A stretch of DNA of 64,000 nt. It comes from Bipolaris cookei (Eukaryota > Ascomycota > Dothideomycetes > Pleosporales > Pleosporaceae). How positions within the stretch are numbered: the stretch's first letter is position 1; each line of letters starts with the position of its first letter. Below are positions 43,234 through 52,846 of the stretch, piece by piece. The DNA lies in the NCBI GenBank assembly GCA_002286855.1, contig NRSV01000057.1:65647-129646 (forward strand), in the 5' to 3' direction. Both the position numbers and the translations under genes were made by a program. Under the pieces are notes generated by a model. That model was not told the DNA's origin. It saw only the letters and a list, made by a program, of their open reading frames with translations, and ran no database searches.

Positions 43234-44479
43234 TTACTGCCATGCAATCTTGGCCCACTCCTCCACATCTGCCCAAAGCACCTCTGGCCTCTCCAATGCC
43301 GCGAAATGTCCACCCGTCTCATGTGCCCTGAAGAAAACCAGCTTCGCTGTTTTCTCTGCCCATGCCTTTGGAATCGGCGAAAGCTCATATGGAAACCAGC
43401 TGTAACCTGTGGGCTTATCAACATATAATGTCTTCCTATTATCTCTATACGTGTAGATGGATGTTGGATAACAGCCAGTCAACCAGTATAGTGTAATATC
43501 CGCCAGGATGGTATTGAGAGACGGTTTTGTCGAAGGGTCGGACCACGCAAGGAACTTCTCTCCAATCCAAGCTAGTTGAGCAATAGGTGAACTGGATAGT
43601 ACCAGGCCGATAGTAGAGGGTTTCGTCTCGTGTTCCTTGGCATATGCGTGTCCTACAGCTATGAATGCGTCGCCTCTTTCGATACCCTTTTTCTCCGCAC
43701 TATTGATCACGTCGCTGGGCGAAGAGTAGTCTTTGATGTTCTTAGTAAGCATGAAGTTGACGTGCATACCCTTGCATTCATGGTACGTTGCAGCAATTTG
43801 CCGCGAGAATATACTGCCAATGTCGCCGCCCTGTACAAGATAACCTGATTTGCCAAATCCCAGTGAGAGCATGAGCTTATGCATGATGCGCGAAGTATCG
43901 GCAGCTTTCCAATCCTTGTCTACCGGTGGAGCGGAAGAAAGAGCAAAGCCGGGGAGAGAGGGCACGATAATGTGATATGGCAAAGTGTCTTGCGTATACT
44001 TTCCGCGCAACAGGTCCATCATCGGTACGAACTCGAGGAAAGAGCCGGGCCACCCGTGAAAGAAGGCAATGGGGATAGCATCAGGCTTGGTAGAGAAGAG
44101 AGCGACAAAGTGAATGTCGTACTTGCTGCTATCATCGTCGTTGATGGTGGTTTTGAAGTTGGGGAAAGAATTGATGATGCTTTCCTCTTTGCGCCTGGGA
44201 AATTTCAGTTAAAAGAACAGCCTAGGCATTCGACAAAAAGACATACCAGTCAAATGTCTCGAGCCACTCCTTCTTCGCATCAACTATCCACTTTCGACTT
44301 ATTCCAAACCTGCCATGTCCACCTTCATCCTGCTTGTTCTCATACGTCTCTTTTGCAATTGGACTAAGCTTGAGCAAAGTCTTGAAATCTTGCAACTTCT
44401 CTTCCTCAACATACAACTCAAACGGTGTTGTTTGTTGAGCATCCTTAGGTACAATGCCGAAGGGCTTAGATGTCGCCAT
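43234..44479 (-). CDS. Epoxide hydrolase, EHN type (two exons)
   Basis: Model: complement(join(43234..44194,44247..44479)), 397 residues. The 52-nt intron (GTATGT...CCCAG) joins WLETFDW to RKEESIINSFPNFK. The N-terminal epoxide-hydrolase (EHN) segment covers residues 1-110 (FELYVEEEKLQDFKTLLKLSP...). The alpha/beta-hydrolase core has the oxyanion HGWPGS at 124-129, the nucleophile Asp202 in GGDIGS and the catalytic His at about 374 (TGGHFAALERPE). Lid tyrosines are likely in TGCYPTSIYTYRDN. The enzyme would open epoxides to diols, either detoxification or lipid/juvenile-hormone-type substrates in relatives. The usual GGDWGS has Ile for Trp. There is no signal peptide, so cytosolic or peripheral. 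Family assignment is firm; substrate unknown. Confidence 0.9.
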
Positions 44480-45029
44480 CGTTTCTGTGAATACTAGGTG
44501 TTGTCACGAGCTATCTCGATAGACTTTAAGAGATTCCGTTCAATCGAAGACAGAGTGTGCGGAGTGTCTTTATGTTGGTGATGAGGTTGTGTATGTAATC
44601 AACTGGGCTTACAAATACCCCTCTTCCGTATTTGGCAAAATCGGAAAATCGATGCAACCACGTACGCAGCTAGCGTACGCTAACATTACGTCGTCAGCAA
44701 TACGAGCTTTTATCCACAACGACTCTCAAAAATCTTACATGCGTAGCAAGAAAAGTTGCCGTGGTACAAGATTCAATTAATGCTTCTAGATATTGGAAAA
44801 GGTTGTAGTTGTGCTCTACTTTCATGCTTTAGCATCGAGGTGGTAGTGTCTTCATTTTCAGGTTCTCCAGATTGTCGGAAAGACATACTGATGCATTATT
44901 AATATAGCAAAACGTGTACGTCAGAGGCGTAACCCAGATTTGGGCGTTTGTTTTACATAATTTCATAGTACAAGATCATCGCATACATGCCGAAAAGTAG
45001 TCCTCGTACTTACAAATCCCCAACATATA
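44480..45029. other. Intergenic, AT-rich
   Basis: Upstream of the epoxide hydrolase and flanking the pogo-like composite. Contains a 7-bp-arm inverted repeat (CGTACGC...GCGTACG) near 44660-44680. No gene supported. Confidence 0.5.
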
Positions 45030-45077
45030 ACGTGGTTCATAAGCGAGTCGCTCACCCAAGCGAGTCGACGTCAACAC
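45030..45077 (+). repeat. Left terminal inverted repeat of pogo-like element
   Basis: 48 bp. The outer 26 bases match the right end with one transition. The inner part shares GCGAGTCGACGTCAACAC with a short gap relative to the right copy. It contains GCGAGTCG twice, resembling subterminal transposase sites. Confidence 0.85.
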
Positions 45078-45126
45078 GATATCACGCACTTTTATAACAG
45101 TTAACAAACTATCGTAGTATACTAAT

Positions 45127-45431
45127 TTATTTATTAAAGCTACTACTATTGTCGCTAGTACTATCTACTTCAAATACGTAGGTACGGGCGTTATGTCCAG
45201 TCTGCTTGCAACGCCCGCACCGCCTCTCCTCGCACCCTCTTCGACGCGCTCTTACCATCGCCACGACTGCTACTCGCCTGTCTATCCAATGCCTCTTATA
45301 CTTCGTTAATGGTAAGTGTCTTGTCTGTCCATACCTATCGTTGCTTGCGGCTCTTACGCTTATTTGCTGTATCTAGAGCCTCTTAAAGAGTAGCTATTTC
45401 CTCAATTATTAGTGTTATCTTAATATGATAT
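45127..45431 (-). pseudogene. C-terminal fragment of pogo-like transposase (zinc-knuckle remnant)
   Basis: On the minus strand the frame reads ITLIIEEIATL, stop, EALDTANKRKSRKQR, stop, VWTDKTLTINEV, stop, EALDRQASSSR. After a frame change it reads RCGRCKQTGHNARTY to a stop at 45127. Fungal pogo-type transposases often end with a basic coiled segment and a CxxCxxxGHNxRTC zinc knuckle. Here the last Cys is Tyr (TGC to TAC, a G-to-A change). It is collinear with the N-terminal fragment at 47454-47854 on the same strand. Confidence 0.75.
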
Positions 45432-45700
45432 TGTTAGATTGTGATGGTTATTGAGGATGGAAAATTGAGATGTAATAACTTGTGTATTCTCTTATCCTAT
45501 TATCGATCCGCCTTAGGGTTATTTATACGTGGTGGTTGTGGGCGCCATGATTAAGTTCGCTAAAGGGTCTTTTTGGTTTTCCCTAGTAACGTATTCCATC
45601 AGTAAGCTGGAAATATCAATAAGCTCAACGCCTCACCAAACCTGGCGCGATGCTCTACATCACAACTACCATGCCGTGACAACAACGCTCTATACAGACG
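45432..45700 (+). other. Possible LTR-like or promoter-like insert edge
   Basis: Immediately where the outer transposase frame stops matching, sequence begins TGTTAGATTGTGATGG and includes a TATTTATA box (about 45520-45528), an arrangement seen in Copia-type LTRs. I could not identify a matching second copy or target duplication, so LTR identity is tentative. Confidence 0.3.
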
Positions 45701-45715
45701 TGTCGTGAAGGTAGA

Positions 45716-47163
45716 ATGAGTCTTACTCTAGCATCCTATTATAATAATTCAAAACAGTCTATTTATGCTCTTGCGAAAGTGTATAATGTACTAAAGTTAA
45801 CACTATATAGGTGCATCTATGGAACCCAGCCACGATCAAAGATAGTCTCTGTTAACCGCAAGCTATCGCCTATTGAAGAACAGTCTCTCGTGCAATGGAC
45901 CCTAGACCTTGACCAATGTGGTTTTCCGCCCCATATTATTGACGTGCGACGGATGGCAGACGCTCTGCTCGTTGCGCGTGGCCAAGATCCACCTCCATAA
46001 CCTATTGGCAAGTGCTGGGTATTACGCTTTATCCAGAGCCTGCCAGAGCTCCAGATAAAGCGGACTAGGAAGTTTGATAGCCAGCGCTCTCTCTCTAAGG
46101 ATCCTATCGCAATTACAGCTTGGTTAAGCTACTAGAGGAGACGCACCAGACGTACGGCGTCCTAGACCAAGACATCTACAACTTTAATGAGACTGGATTC
46201 GCGATAAGTGTCGCTGGCACGTCTAAGGTAGTCCGTAGCTCTGACAGAGTTGGCAGAGCAGTAGTCGTACAGCCAGGCAATCGCGAGTGGGTTACAGCGA
46301 TCGAGTGCATCAACGCATCTGGCTGGTGTCTGCCACCGTTCGTGATCCTGTCTGGTAAGGTCCACCGGAACAGCTGGTACGACGACCTCCCACAAGACTG
46401 GACTATCGGCGTCTCAGACAACGTCTGGACGACTGATCAGCTTGGCGTAGAGTGGTTGAAGCACTTTAATCAGTATACGGCGTCTCATACAGCTGGAGTC
46501 TATCGGCTTGTTATCCTAGACGGCCATAGCAGTCACACAACGCTAGAGTTCGACCATTACTCTCTGCATGCCGCTTCACACGTCGCATCTTCTCCAGCCA
46601 CTTGGTGTAAGCTGCTTCTCGCCACTCAAGCGCGCGTATGGACGTGAGATTAAAGAGCTCACTCGCCAAGGCACCCACCATATTGGCAAGATAGATTTCC
46701 TTGTAGCCTATACGCGGATCCGGTCAATAGTATTCATGCAGCAGAACATTCAGGCAGGCTTTCAAGCGACAGGCCTTGTCCCTCATTGTCCAGATCGCAT
46801 TTTATCGTCTCTTACAGTTGTCCGTGCACCGTCTCTACTACAGACAACTATAGACAATAACGCCATCACGCAGGCAGAAACACCGCACACAGTAGCCCAA
46901 CTTTAGCAGAAGGCAGAAGTTCTTCAAGACCGGCTCCATCGGCAATCACAAAGCCCAACAAGTCAGCTTCTACGCCAGGTTATTAAAGGCTGTCAAATAG
47001 CAATGCAGTCAGCAACTATACTTGCCGAAGAGAACAAAAAGCTACGTCAAGGCAATGAGCGTCAGCGACGAAATCAGGACCAACATGTTACACGGGGATT
47101 GGATCTATACTTCTCTGTCCGTGTCCTTGCTAGGGCCGGTGAGCTTTACGCTAGTGTTCCGTG
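45716..47163 (+). pseudogene. Second pogo-like (DDE_1) transposase pseudogene
   Basis: Plus-strand remnants in shifting frames. The N-terminus has helix-turn-helix and CENP-B-like parts (SIYALAKVYNVLKLTLYRCI; LSPIEEQSLVQWTLDLDQCGFPP). The DDE_1 core follows: DIYNFNETGFAISV, then VVRSSDRVGRAVVVQPGNREWVTAIECINASG and LVILDGHSSHTT. The third block reads HLLQPLGVSCFSPLKRAYG and the C-terminus is coiled (ILAEENKKLRQGNERQRR). In the family the first block normally reads FDETGF and the third PLDV. Here Asp-to-Asn and Asp-to-Gly leave only one of three catalytic acids. Two or more frameshifts and stops also disable it. Confidence 0.82.
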
Positions 47164-47265
47164 AGTGTTGTCTGGCGATTCATAGTGGAAAAGAGTTATG
47201 GATATAACCGGGGTTTTTGAAAAGCTACTAATCTATATTCGATATAGACTAACAGGTAACAATCT

Positions 47266-47531
47266 TGTTAAGTAAAGTAACTAGTAAGAAAGTACAATTT
47301 GAGTTGACAACGAGAGTAAGGATGAAATCTATACATCCTTGTATCCTCATTGCTTCTAGTCCTGCCATCCCATCCCTCCCTGCCATCCCTCGGATGATTG
47401 GCCTTGGCGGGATGACACATCACGTGACATTTGAGCACTGCGATGATCATTACCTTCTGATGTGGACGTCCCTGGGCCTCCAGCCTTCTCGTCTCTTGTC
47501 AAGGAGAGACTCCTTCTTGTTACTTGTAACA
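47266..47531. repeat. Possible solo LTR (TG...CA bounded)
   Basis: 266 bp beginning TGTTAAGTAAAG and ending CTTGTAACA, interrupting the outer transposase just after its DNA-binding domain. TG/CA ends and size suit a Copia-type LTR. Flanking pentamers (AATCT and ATAGG) are not a matching target duplication, so the call is weak. Confidence 0.3.
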
Positions 47532-47854
47532 ATAGGGTTGCTGGTGCGCTCATGCAGGAGTTTATCAGCCATTGCTCGAACTTCAGACTTTGTAGGCGCA
47601 AATCCTCGCTCAGACTCCTCAAGAATACGCTCAACTATAGCCTCCTCTTCTAGCTTGTTTAGGCGCTTTGAGTTCGCTTCGCAGTCGCGTCGGGGGCGCT
47701 TTCTAGCGCGTTGGTTAAATAAGGTTCTTTAAGGCATATTATAGAGAGAAGCAGCACGTCTTTAGCTTTAAACACGTTGCTATTAAATATCAAAAAGAGC
47801 AAGCTAAAGATCTGCTTTAGTACATGAAGTTTGAGTAGTGCGTTGTTGAGACAT
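47454..47854 (-). pseudogene. N-terminal fragment of outer pogo-like transposase
   Basis: From ATG 47854 one minus-strand frame reads MSQQRTTQTSCTKADL with several in-frame TAG/TAA stops. It then gives an intact CENP-B/Tc5-type helix-turn-helix: ANSKRLNKLEEEAIVERILE and ESERGFAPTKSEVRAMADKL. Similarity fades after LLHERTSNPIV near 47533, where the LTR-like stretch begins; the frame runs on to a stop at 47454. Stops fit Gln-to-stop changes under RIP. The ATG lies just inside the right inverted repeat. Confidence 0.8.
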
Positions 47855-47865
47855 AACGCGTTGTA

Positions 47866-47918
47866 GTGTCGACGTCGACGCGCTGGTAGAGCGTGAGCGA
47901 CTCGCTTATGAACTACGT
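47866..47918 (-). repeat. Right terminal inverted repeat of pogo-like element
   Basis: 53 bp; reverse complement starts ACGTAGTTCATAAGCGAGTC, ending at the TA 47919-47920. It is five bases longer than the left copy because of a small internal indel. Confidence 0.85.
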
Positions 47919-48440
47919 TAACGTTTGTTGTGCCCCACAGCTAGTTCCTTGTCAACCACGTATTACATATGACTCAGTTCTCATTACACACGCAATCCCT
48001 GTGAATACGAAAACCACGATTTCATGACAATTCTTTATAAATACATAAGTTTTCCTATGGGCTCATTTCCAAAGGGATACGAGGGCAGGCTGCTCGCAAG
48101 TTCTCGAAATAGCAGAATAGGTTAGAATAATACCCAAACATGGCCGAGCACGGTGACTGATCGAGTTCCAGATAGATGTGGGGACATGACAGGGAAGCTG
48201 TTAGATTTAGCGGTAGGGATATTCAAACTGAACAAATGTTTGCTTAACTTAGTCTGTGACTAAACCATGCGAGTAGGTTGTAAGCACAAAAAAGTCAAGT
48301 AGCCAAAATTTGTAAATCTAAGACTATACGCGTAAGCAGAAAACGAAATCGCGTGCGTAGTTTGCAAGGAATTGGAGAATTGGCATAGCCAAGGGGCGCA
48401 TATTTGAACCAAGTAATAAATGAAATTAGTATAGGGGCGG
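47919..48440. other. Intergenic, AT-rich
   Basis: Spacer between the transposon composite and the 3' end of the GH76 gene. No frame or repeat of note. Confidence 0.5.
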
Positions 48441-49925
48441 TTATTCGCCCATTATCATCCACCATGCTCCTCCAAATAGCATGGAAACAACTATGATAGT
48501 GAGGATGGCTGCACCTGCCTTATCCCCTGTTGTTATCGCATCATGCTTGACCACGAAATCTCCAGCATCACTTCCAGCATTTGGGTCGTTTTTACTGATG
48601 CCTCCCGTGTCCAATCCAACCGGTCCAGCGACCTGGTCAATGAGAAGATTTTGCATCACCTCCAATGCCGACATTTGCTCTCCGACACCGACTTCTCCGT
48701 CATTTACGCCGTTCCTCCACCAACGGAGACCACATCCGCCCTTTCCTGGTCCGCATTGTTTTGCTGCTGCCGCAGCAGAAGCTCTGAGCTTGGGCATAAT
48801 CTTGTCTCTTGTCCAGGGAGCGGTCAACATTGTGTATCCCATCCAGCGGCTGAGATAGGCCTTGAATGAGCGCTGGTCGTGATCACAAAGTCCGTTTCGC
48901 TCGCAAGCTACTTCGCTCATGACGTCTGGTGCGCCTTCCGGGTTAAAGAAAACACCAACACCGTCAATGATTCCCTCCAAACGTGTTCGCCAATATTCAG
49001 CTTGGCTCTGTATTGTGTTAGAAGAAGATTCAGAAAGAAAAGGGTAAATCTTGTGGGAGAAACTTACAGCGTTACCCCTGGTCTCTGACATATTCCACAA
49101 TGCTGCGGCGCCCGACATGTGAATGCCTGCGTTGTATGTCCATTGAATATGGTTCAATTCTGTGCAATTTTGTCGCTCGCTGGTTCCATCATAGAAGTGA
49201 TAATCTGGGCTCATCAGACCAACGCTGAGTTCCCACTCCCACGCTTTTATCGCCCACTCTGTATATGTGTCGTTTTTGGTGTATTTTGCAAGCCTTGCAG
49301 CAATGTTGAAGAAGCATCCGTTTGAGATTGTGTTCTTGTAGTCGAACCCGTTGTTGAAGGAGAAAATCTGCCAGTTGAGTCCACCTCCACAGGTCCTAGG
49401 ATTCCAACGCGGCACCTGCGTGTTGAAGACTGCAATAGCGAGCGATAACCAGGACATTTGTCCTTCGACGTCTGGAAGCTTGTTTTCAGCTGCTGACAGA
49501 GCCGTTAATGCCCAGAAAGCTTGATCGTCGTTTCCTAGAGTACTGGTCTGGTTGGGCGGCATAAAAGCCTGTGGTTGACCTATTTGATGCACTATGGCTT
49601 GTGTTGTGATATTGTTGTATGTATCATCACCAGTGTAGTACCAGTAGTCGACAAAGGAACCAAACATGGCACCGCATAGCCACCAGTAGTAGGGATCTGG
49701 CAAGTTTCCCGGGACGTCTCCGGGTCGGTCACCGGTGTACCATTCTCGAAGGCCTGCAGCGACAACTTTGGTTGCTTCTTTGATAGAGGCTAATCATGTT
49801 AACGGAGCCTACATAGATTTATGCAGGGGGAGCGAACCTGGGTCATCAACATTCAACTCTAGTGCGGATGTGGTGATTGGCGACAGTATTCCTACTGCGC
49901 CGAAAAACAGGCTGGAAGGCCTCAT
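48441..49925 (-). CDS. GH76 alpha-1,6-mannanase, DFG5/DCW1-like, GPI-type (three exons)
   Basis: Model: complement(join(48441..49007,49068..49789,49838..49925)), 458 residues. The 48-nt first intron restores the N-terminal signal peptide (MRPSSLFFGAVGILSPITTSA). The 60-nt second intron (GTAAGT...ATACAG) is in phase and could be read through, but its removal gives the better SETRGNA/SQAEYWR join. GH76 hallmarks include GALWx-type PDPYYWWLCGAMFG, the catalytic Asp pair in GNDDQAFWALTALSAAE (D117, D118) and CGGGLNWQIFSFNNGFDYKNTISNG. A C-terminal hydrophobic segment (AAILTIIVVSMLFGGAWWMIM) fits GPI attachment or a membrane anchor. Yeast Dfg5/Dcw1 link GPI proteins to the cell wall by acting on mannan; the same role is likely here. 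Confidence 0.92.
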
Positions 49926-50904
49926 GGCGGATCTCCAAGATTATCACAAATAGAAAGCAGGCATGCAAAGAGTCGGCATATAGGGAGGTGGGGAAACGAA
50001 GGTGCATCAAGTGCCTGGTAAAGGACGAGAGTGGGATTGAGAGTGAAAGAAAGAGTGTTGGATAGCGAGTGTAGCGCAAGTATGTCGTAGGGAAAAGGAG
50101 AAATCTCGAATTCACCCTACGTAGATTGCGAGGCGCGATGAGGTTATGAAACCCCTTGGGAGGCGCGGCCAAGTCATGGCGCGGTGCCGCAGCAGGTACT
50201 GGGCGACAGTGCGACGCTTGGAAGCCATCTCTCCGCGTGGTTCAAGGCTGGGGTTGGGTGCTACGACTGAGTAGCAGCCTTGGCAGCCGAGCCTGAGACG
50301 CTTTTTAAGCGTCTCATCCCACAAGAACGGCCTGCGCTCCGTTTGAAATTCAGACCAAAGCGCTATGCCTGACACGAAGCGCCAAGTATCACGGCGGTGT
50401 TGGCGGCCCTTGGAAGGAGGTTGGCGCCGAGCGCGGGTGCTACCAGCACCGCCAAATCCTGCCAGACAACATCCGCAGCGTTCGCCCATCTGCATCTACG
50501 CTCAAGACTGACAGCATCGACAGCGCCGCCCCTGTTTCCTGCTTGATGGGCGATCCGGGGAGATCATGTGCACTACATGGGCGGATCGCGTCCAACGGGT
50601 GACAATCTCGCCTCCTGGCAAGCCTAGCGACCAGTTTCAACAAGACTAGAGTAGCAACGTCAAAAGAACATTTATCATGGGTCGTTTTACCATGTTATGA
50701 GGAATCAGTACAACAGCAGAAAACATCCTCCATGCGTTACACAATGTTTGTGGATTACAGACTTGTCAGAACTACGGGCGTGTCATGGCTACGTCACCGT
50801 ACATACGTGCTGTAGCCTCCCTTTTGGAAACAAAGACAGTAAAGGTTGTTGTAGAACATTTGAGCGAGACCGAGCTATGGGCATTTGAGCCAGCTCGGTT
50901 TCAT
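49926..50904. other. Intergenic, about 1 kb
   Basis: Upstream of the GH76 gene. A GC-rich part (50110-50640) has two conflicting minus-strand frames without motifs, and a perfect hairpin at 50294-50316. No gene is supported. Confidence 0.5.
50294..50316. repeat. Perfect 10-bp-arm inverted repeat
   Basis: TGAGACGCTT, loop TTT, AAGCGTCTCA. It would fold into a stable hairpin in RNA or a cruciform in DNA. No neighbouring gene explains it. Confidence 0.7.
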
Positions 50905-51951
50905 TCAGCACCAACGTGCATCCATCTGCTGTGAGACGATCCAACTCCTGAGCGCTCTGGCCTTGGTGCTCATATCCATGTTGGTCTCCGCGTCCATATG
51001 GCTTGCAGCGGAAAAGGCGTCAACGACTTTTGTAACCGCCACCCTGTTGTCTTGGTCAAAGGGAACCATGTCGAGGAGTTGCCGTAACGAGATCGAGCCT
51101 AATTTAATCCGCGATTGTACAACATAATCGACGCTAGCAGTATCCCTGTAATCCAATGTCGTTCGTGCTACCAGCCCCCACCTGTCTAGTTTCGTAGAGC
51201 ATTGACGAGCATACAGCTGTTCTGTTGATGCCAATCGTACAAAAGCCTTCACCACTGCGCTCCGCGTAACACGATGCGAGGACAAAATCTCCAGAAGATC
51301 AAGAAACTCGTCGAGCGAAGCAGTACCGATGAAAGTATGGCGGTGTTGGTACTCCATCTCCCGTTCTTCAGCAGTCAAGATGTCCATCGTAGCATTACAT
51401 CGAGCAGTGCGCAGCTGGTGTCGTGTACTGACAGCGTCACAGACCTGACTAGAGGATCTGTGACATTGGTGCTGTCTACTCCGTCTCTGGATGGGGATCG
51501 CGGCGTGCTCTTGGACTCGATGGAAAGCTGTATACAGGCTTTGGTTTATTGACGTATTGTCCTCAACTACTGTACAGCCATGCATTAAATGGCTTTCTGT
51601 CGTTTGACTCATGGGAGGTACATTTAAACCATCATCGTCAAACAATGTCGTATCTGAAGTCTGTGATGCGCGCTCGCTCGGGCTATTCATCTGAGGCTCT
51701 GGTATAAATATATTGAAGGCATGTCGATCTTCCGGTGCAGGAAAGCGGAATGCAGCCATGTCCTCTCGTCGCAAGCTCGGAGTTTGTTGAGAAGGCGCCA
51801 TAGCGTTAGGTTGTTCTTCCGAAGGACTCAGTTCTGTCTCAGCATTTGTTTTTGTGGACCGAGTTTTCCTTGAGGCCTCCAAGCTGCTCCTCTCTGCATT
51901 AAGTTGAAGAGCGACTAATACCGCACTATTCGTACAATCGCGGTCTAACAT
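50905..51951 (-). CDS. Hypothetical protein, about 348 residues
   Basis: A single frame whose first ATG is at 51951 (MLDRDCTNSAVLVALQLN); the frame is open a little further upstream without ATG. No recognised family. Residues 1-180 are Ser/Thr/Gln-rich and probably disordered. Residues ~190-340 look helical and more ordered: TAEEREMEYQHRHTFIG, DEFLDLLEILSSHRV, TRSAVVKAFVRLASTEQLY, LRQLLDMVPFDQDNRVAVTKVVDAFSAASH. A TATATAA sequence lies just upstream near 51990. It may be lineage-specific. A 5' intron (donor GTAAGC, acceptor ATAACAG at ~51987) is possible but its upstream part is not open, so it would be in the leader. Confidence 0.5.
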   Translation of the reverse strand: MLDRDCTNSAVLVALQLNAERSSLEASRKTRSTKTNAETELSPSEEQPNAMAPSQQTPSLRREDMAAFRFPAPEDRHAFNIFIPEPQMNSPSERASQTSDTTLFDDDGLNVPPMSQTTESHLMHGCTVVEDNTSINQSLYTAFHRVQEHAAIPIQRRSRQHQCHRSSSQVCDAVSTRHQLRTARCNATMDILTAEEREMEYQHRHTFIGTASLDEFLDLLEILSSHRVTRSAVVKAFVRLASTEQLYARQCSTKLDRWGLVARTTLDYRDTASVDYVVQSRIKLGSISLRQLLDMVPFDQDNRVAVTKVVDAFSAASHMDAETNMDMSTKARALRSWIVSQQMDARWC

Positions 51952-52846
51952 CGGTCGCCATACACTAGACCTTCGACGGTGCACTGTTATATACGGGCGG
52001 CATGTCAGCCGGGCTTTACGATTATCCCCTTAATTCGTGCACAGACAGGCTTACTTTTTGCTGGTTCAACCCTTTTCAATTAGACGATCTGGGCAGTATT
52101 TGAGTCTGCGCCACGATCTTCTTTGGCTGTGGTGAAGGAAAGTGAGATTATACGCGCTTGCGATGTGTGCGTGGGACTTCCTTGGAGATTGCCGATTGTC
52201 TATTTTTTACGCTGGAAAACTTTGTTTGCTTGTCGCACATGTTGCCACGGTTGCTGGCTTCATGGTGGCTTTAAATGCCCGAGGGTCTAGAGAAACATGT
52301 GAGTTTTACGCTTGTAGAGATGGTGCATTTGTGACGATGAGGTGAGAATCACGCGTAGCAGGACACATGGCAGGAAACGTGTAAGCTCCACTTTCGCTAG
52401 CCTGCAGGGTTACATACCATGGGGGGACACCAAAAGAAGCGGACTGTGTAATACCGACAGGGTAATCTTCTTGCTGAAGTAACCAATGCATCGAGCGAGA
52501 GGTCAAAGTGACTGTCAGTATAGGTGGCTGTCGTTCTGAGGCATTGCTATAGGTAGGCAGTATGTGGTCTAAATACACAACCTGCTTACAGTCAACAAAC
52601 GACACAGTACTACCAAGATAAACCTTCAACGCTCTAATCGGAGCACGTGAGTGCAGAATTAGGCAGTTTTGTTTTTCTTACATCCAATCTAGGCCACAGC
52701 CAGCAAACGTGCCAGGAACTATACAATGAAATGTCACATTAAGAGGAACCTGTGAGATACACATTTATCACACACACACTGAGTACGTTTACAAAAATGA
52801 TAAATAGAATCCTAGCCTTAAATTTGTATCGTATTTTCACCGACCT
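51952..52846. other. Intergenic, 0.9 kb
   Basis: Between two minus-strand genes. Short frames at 52142-52629 are not supported by motifs. AT-rich toward 52800. Confidence 0.5.

Larger units (their letters stand above)
45030..47918 (-). mobile_element. Pogo/Fot1-like DNA transposon, RIP-mutated, with foreign core
   Basis: A 2,889-bp unit flanked by TA on both sides (45028-45029 and 47919-47920), with inverted terminal repeats starting ACGTGGTTCATAAGCGAGTC and ACGTAGTTCATAAGCGAGTC. The outer minus-strand transposase survives only as an N-terminal DNA-binding part (47454-47854) and a C-terminal part with a zinc-knuckle-like motif (45127-45431). The catalytic DDE part is missing. In its place is a 2.1-kb block holding a second pogo-like transposase on the plus strand and an LTR-like stretch. 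Stops are nearly all TAG/TAA at former Gln-type codons, consistent with RIP. Confidence 0.8.

Noticed and set aside
47262..47653. Short open frames inside the transposon composite
   Set aside because: They run through LTR-like and out-of-frame transposase sequence and have no independent coding features.
50112..50643. Overlapping minus-strand frames of 127 and 67 codons
   Set aside because: The frames disagree, have no motif, and cross a hairpin; they could not be joined into a credible spliced gene.
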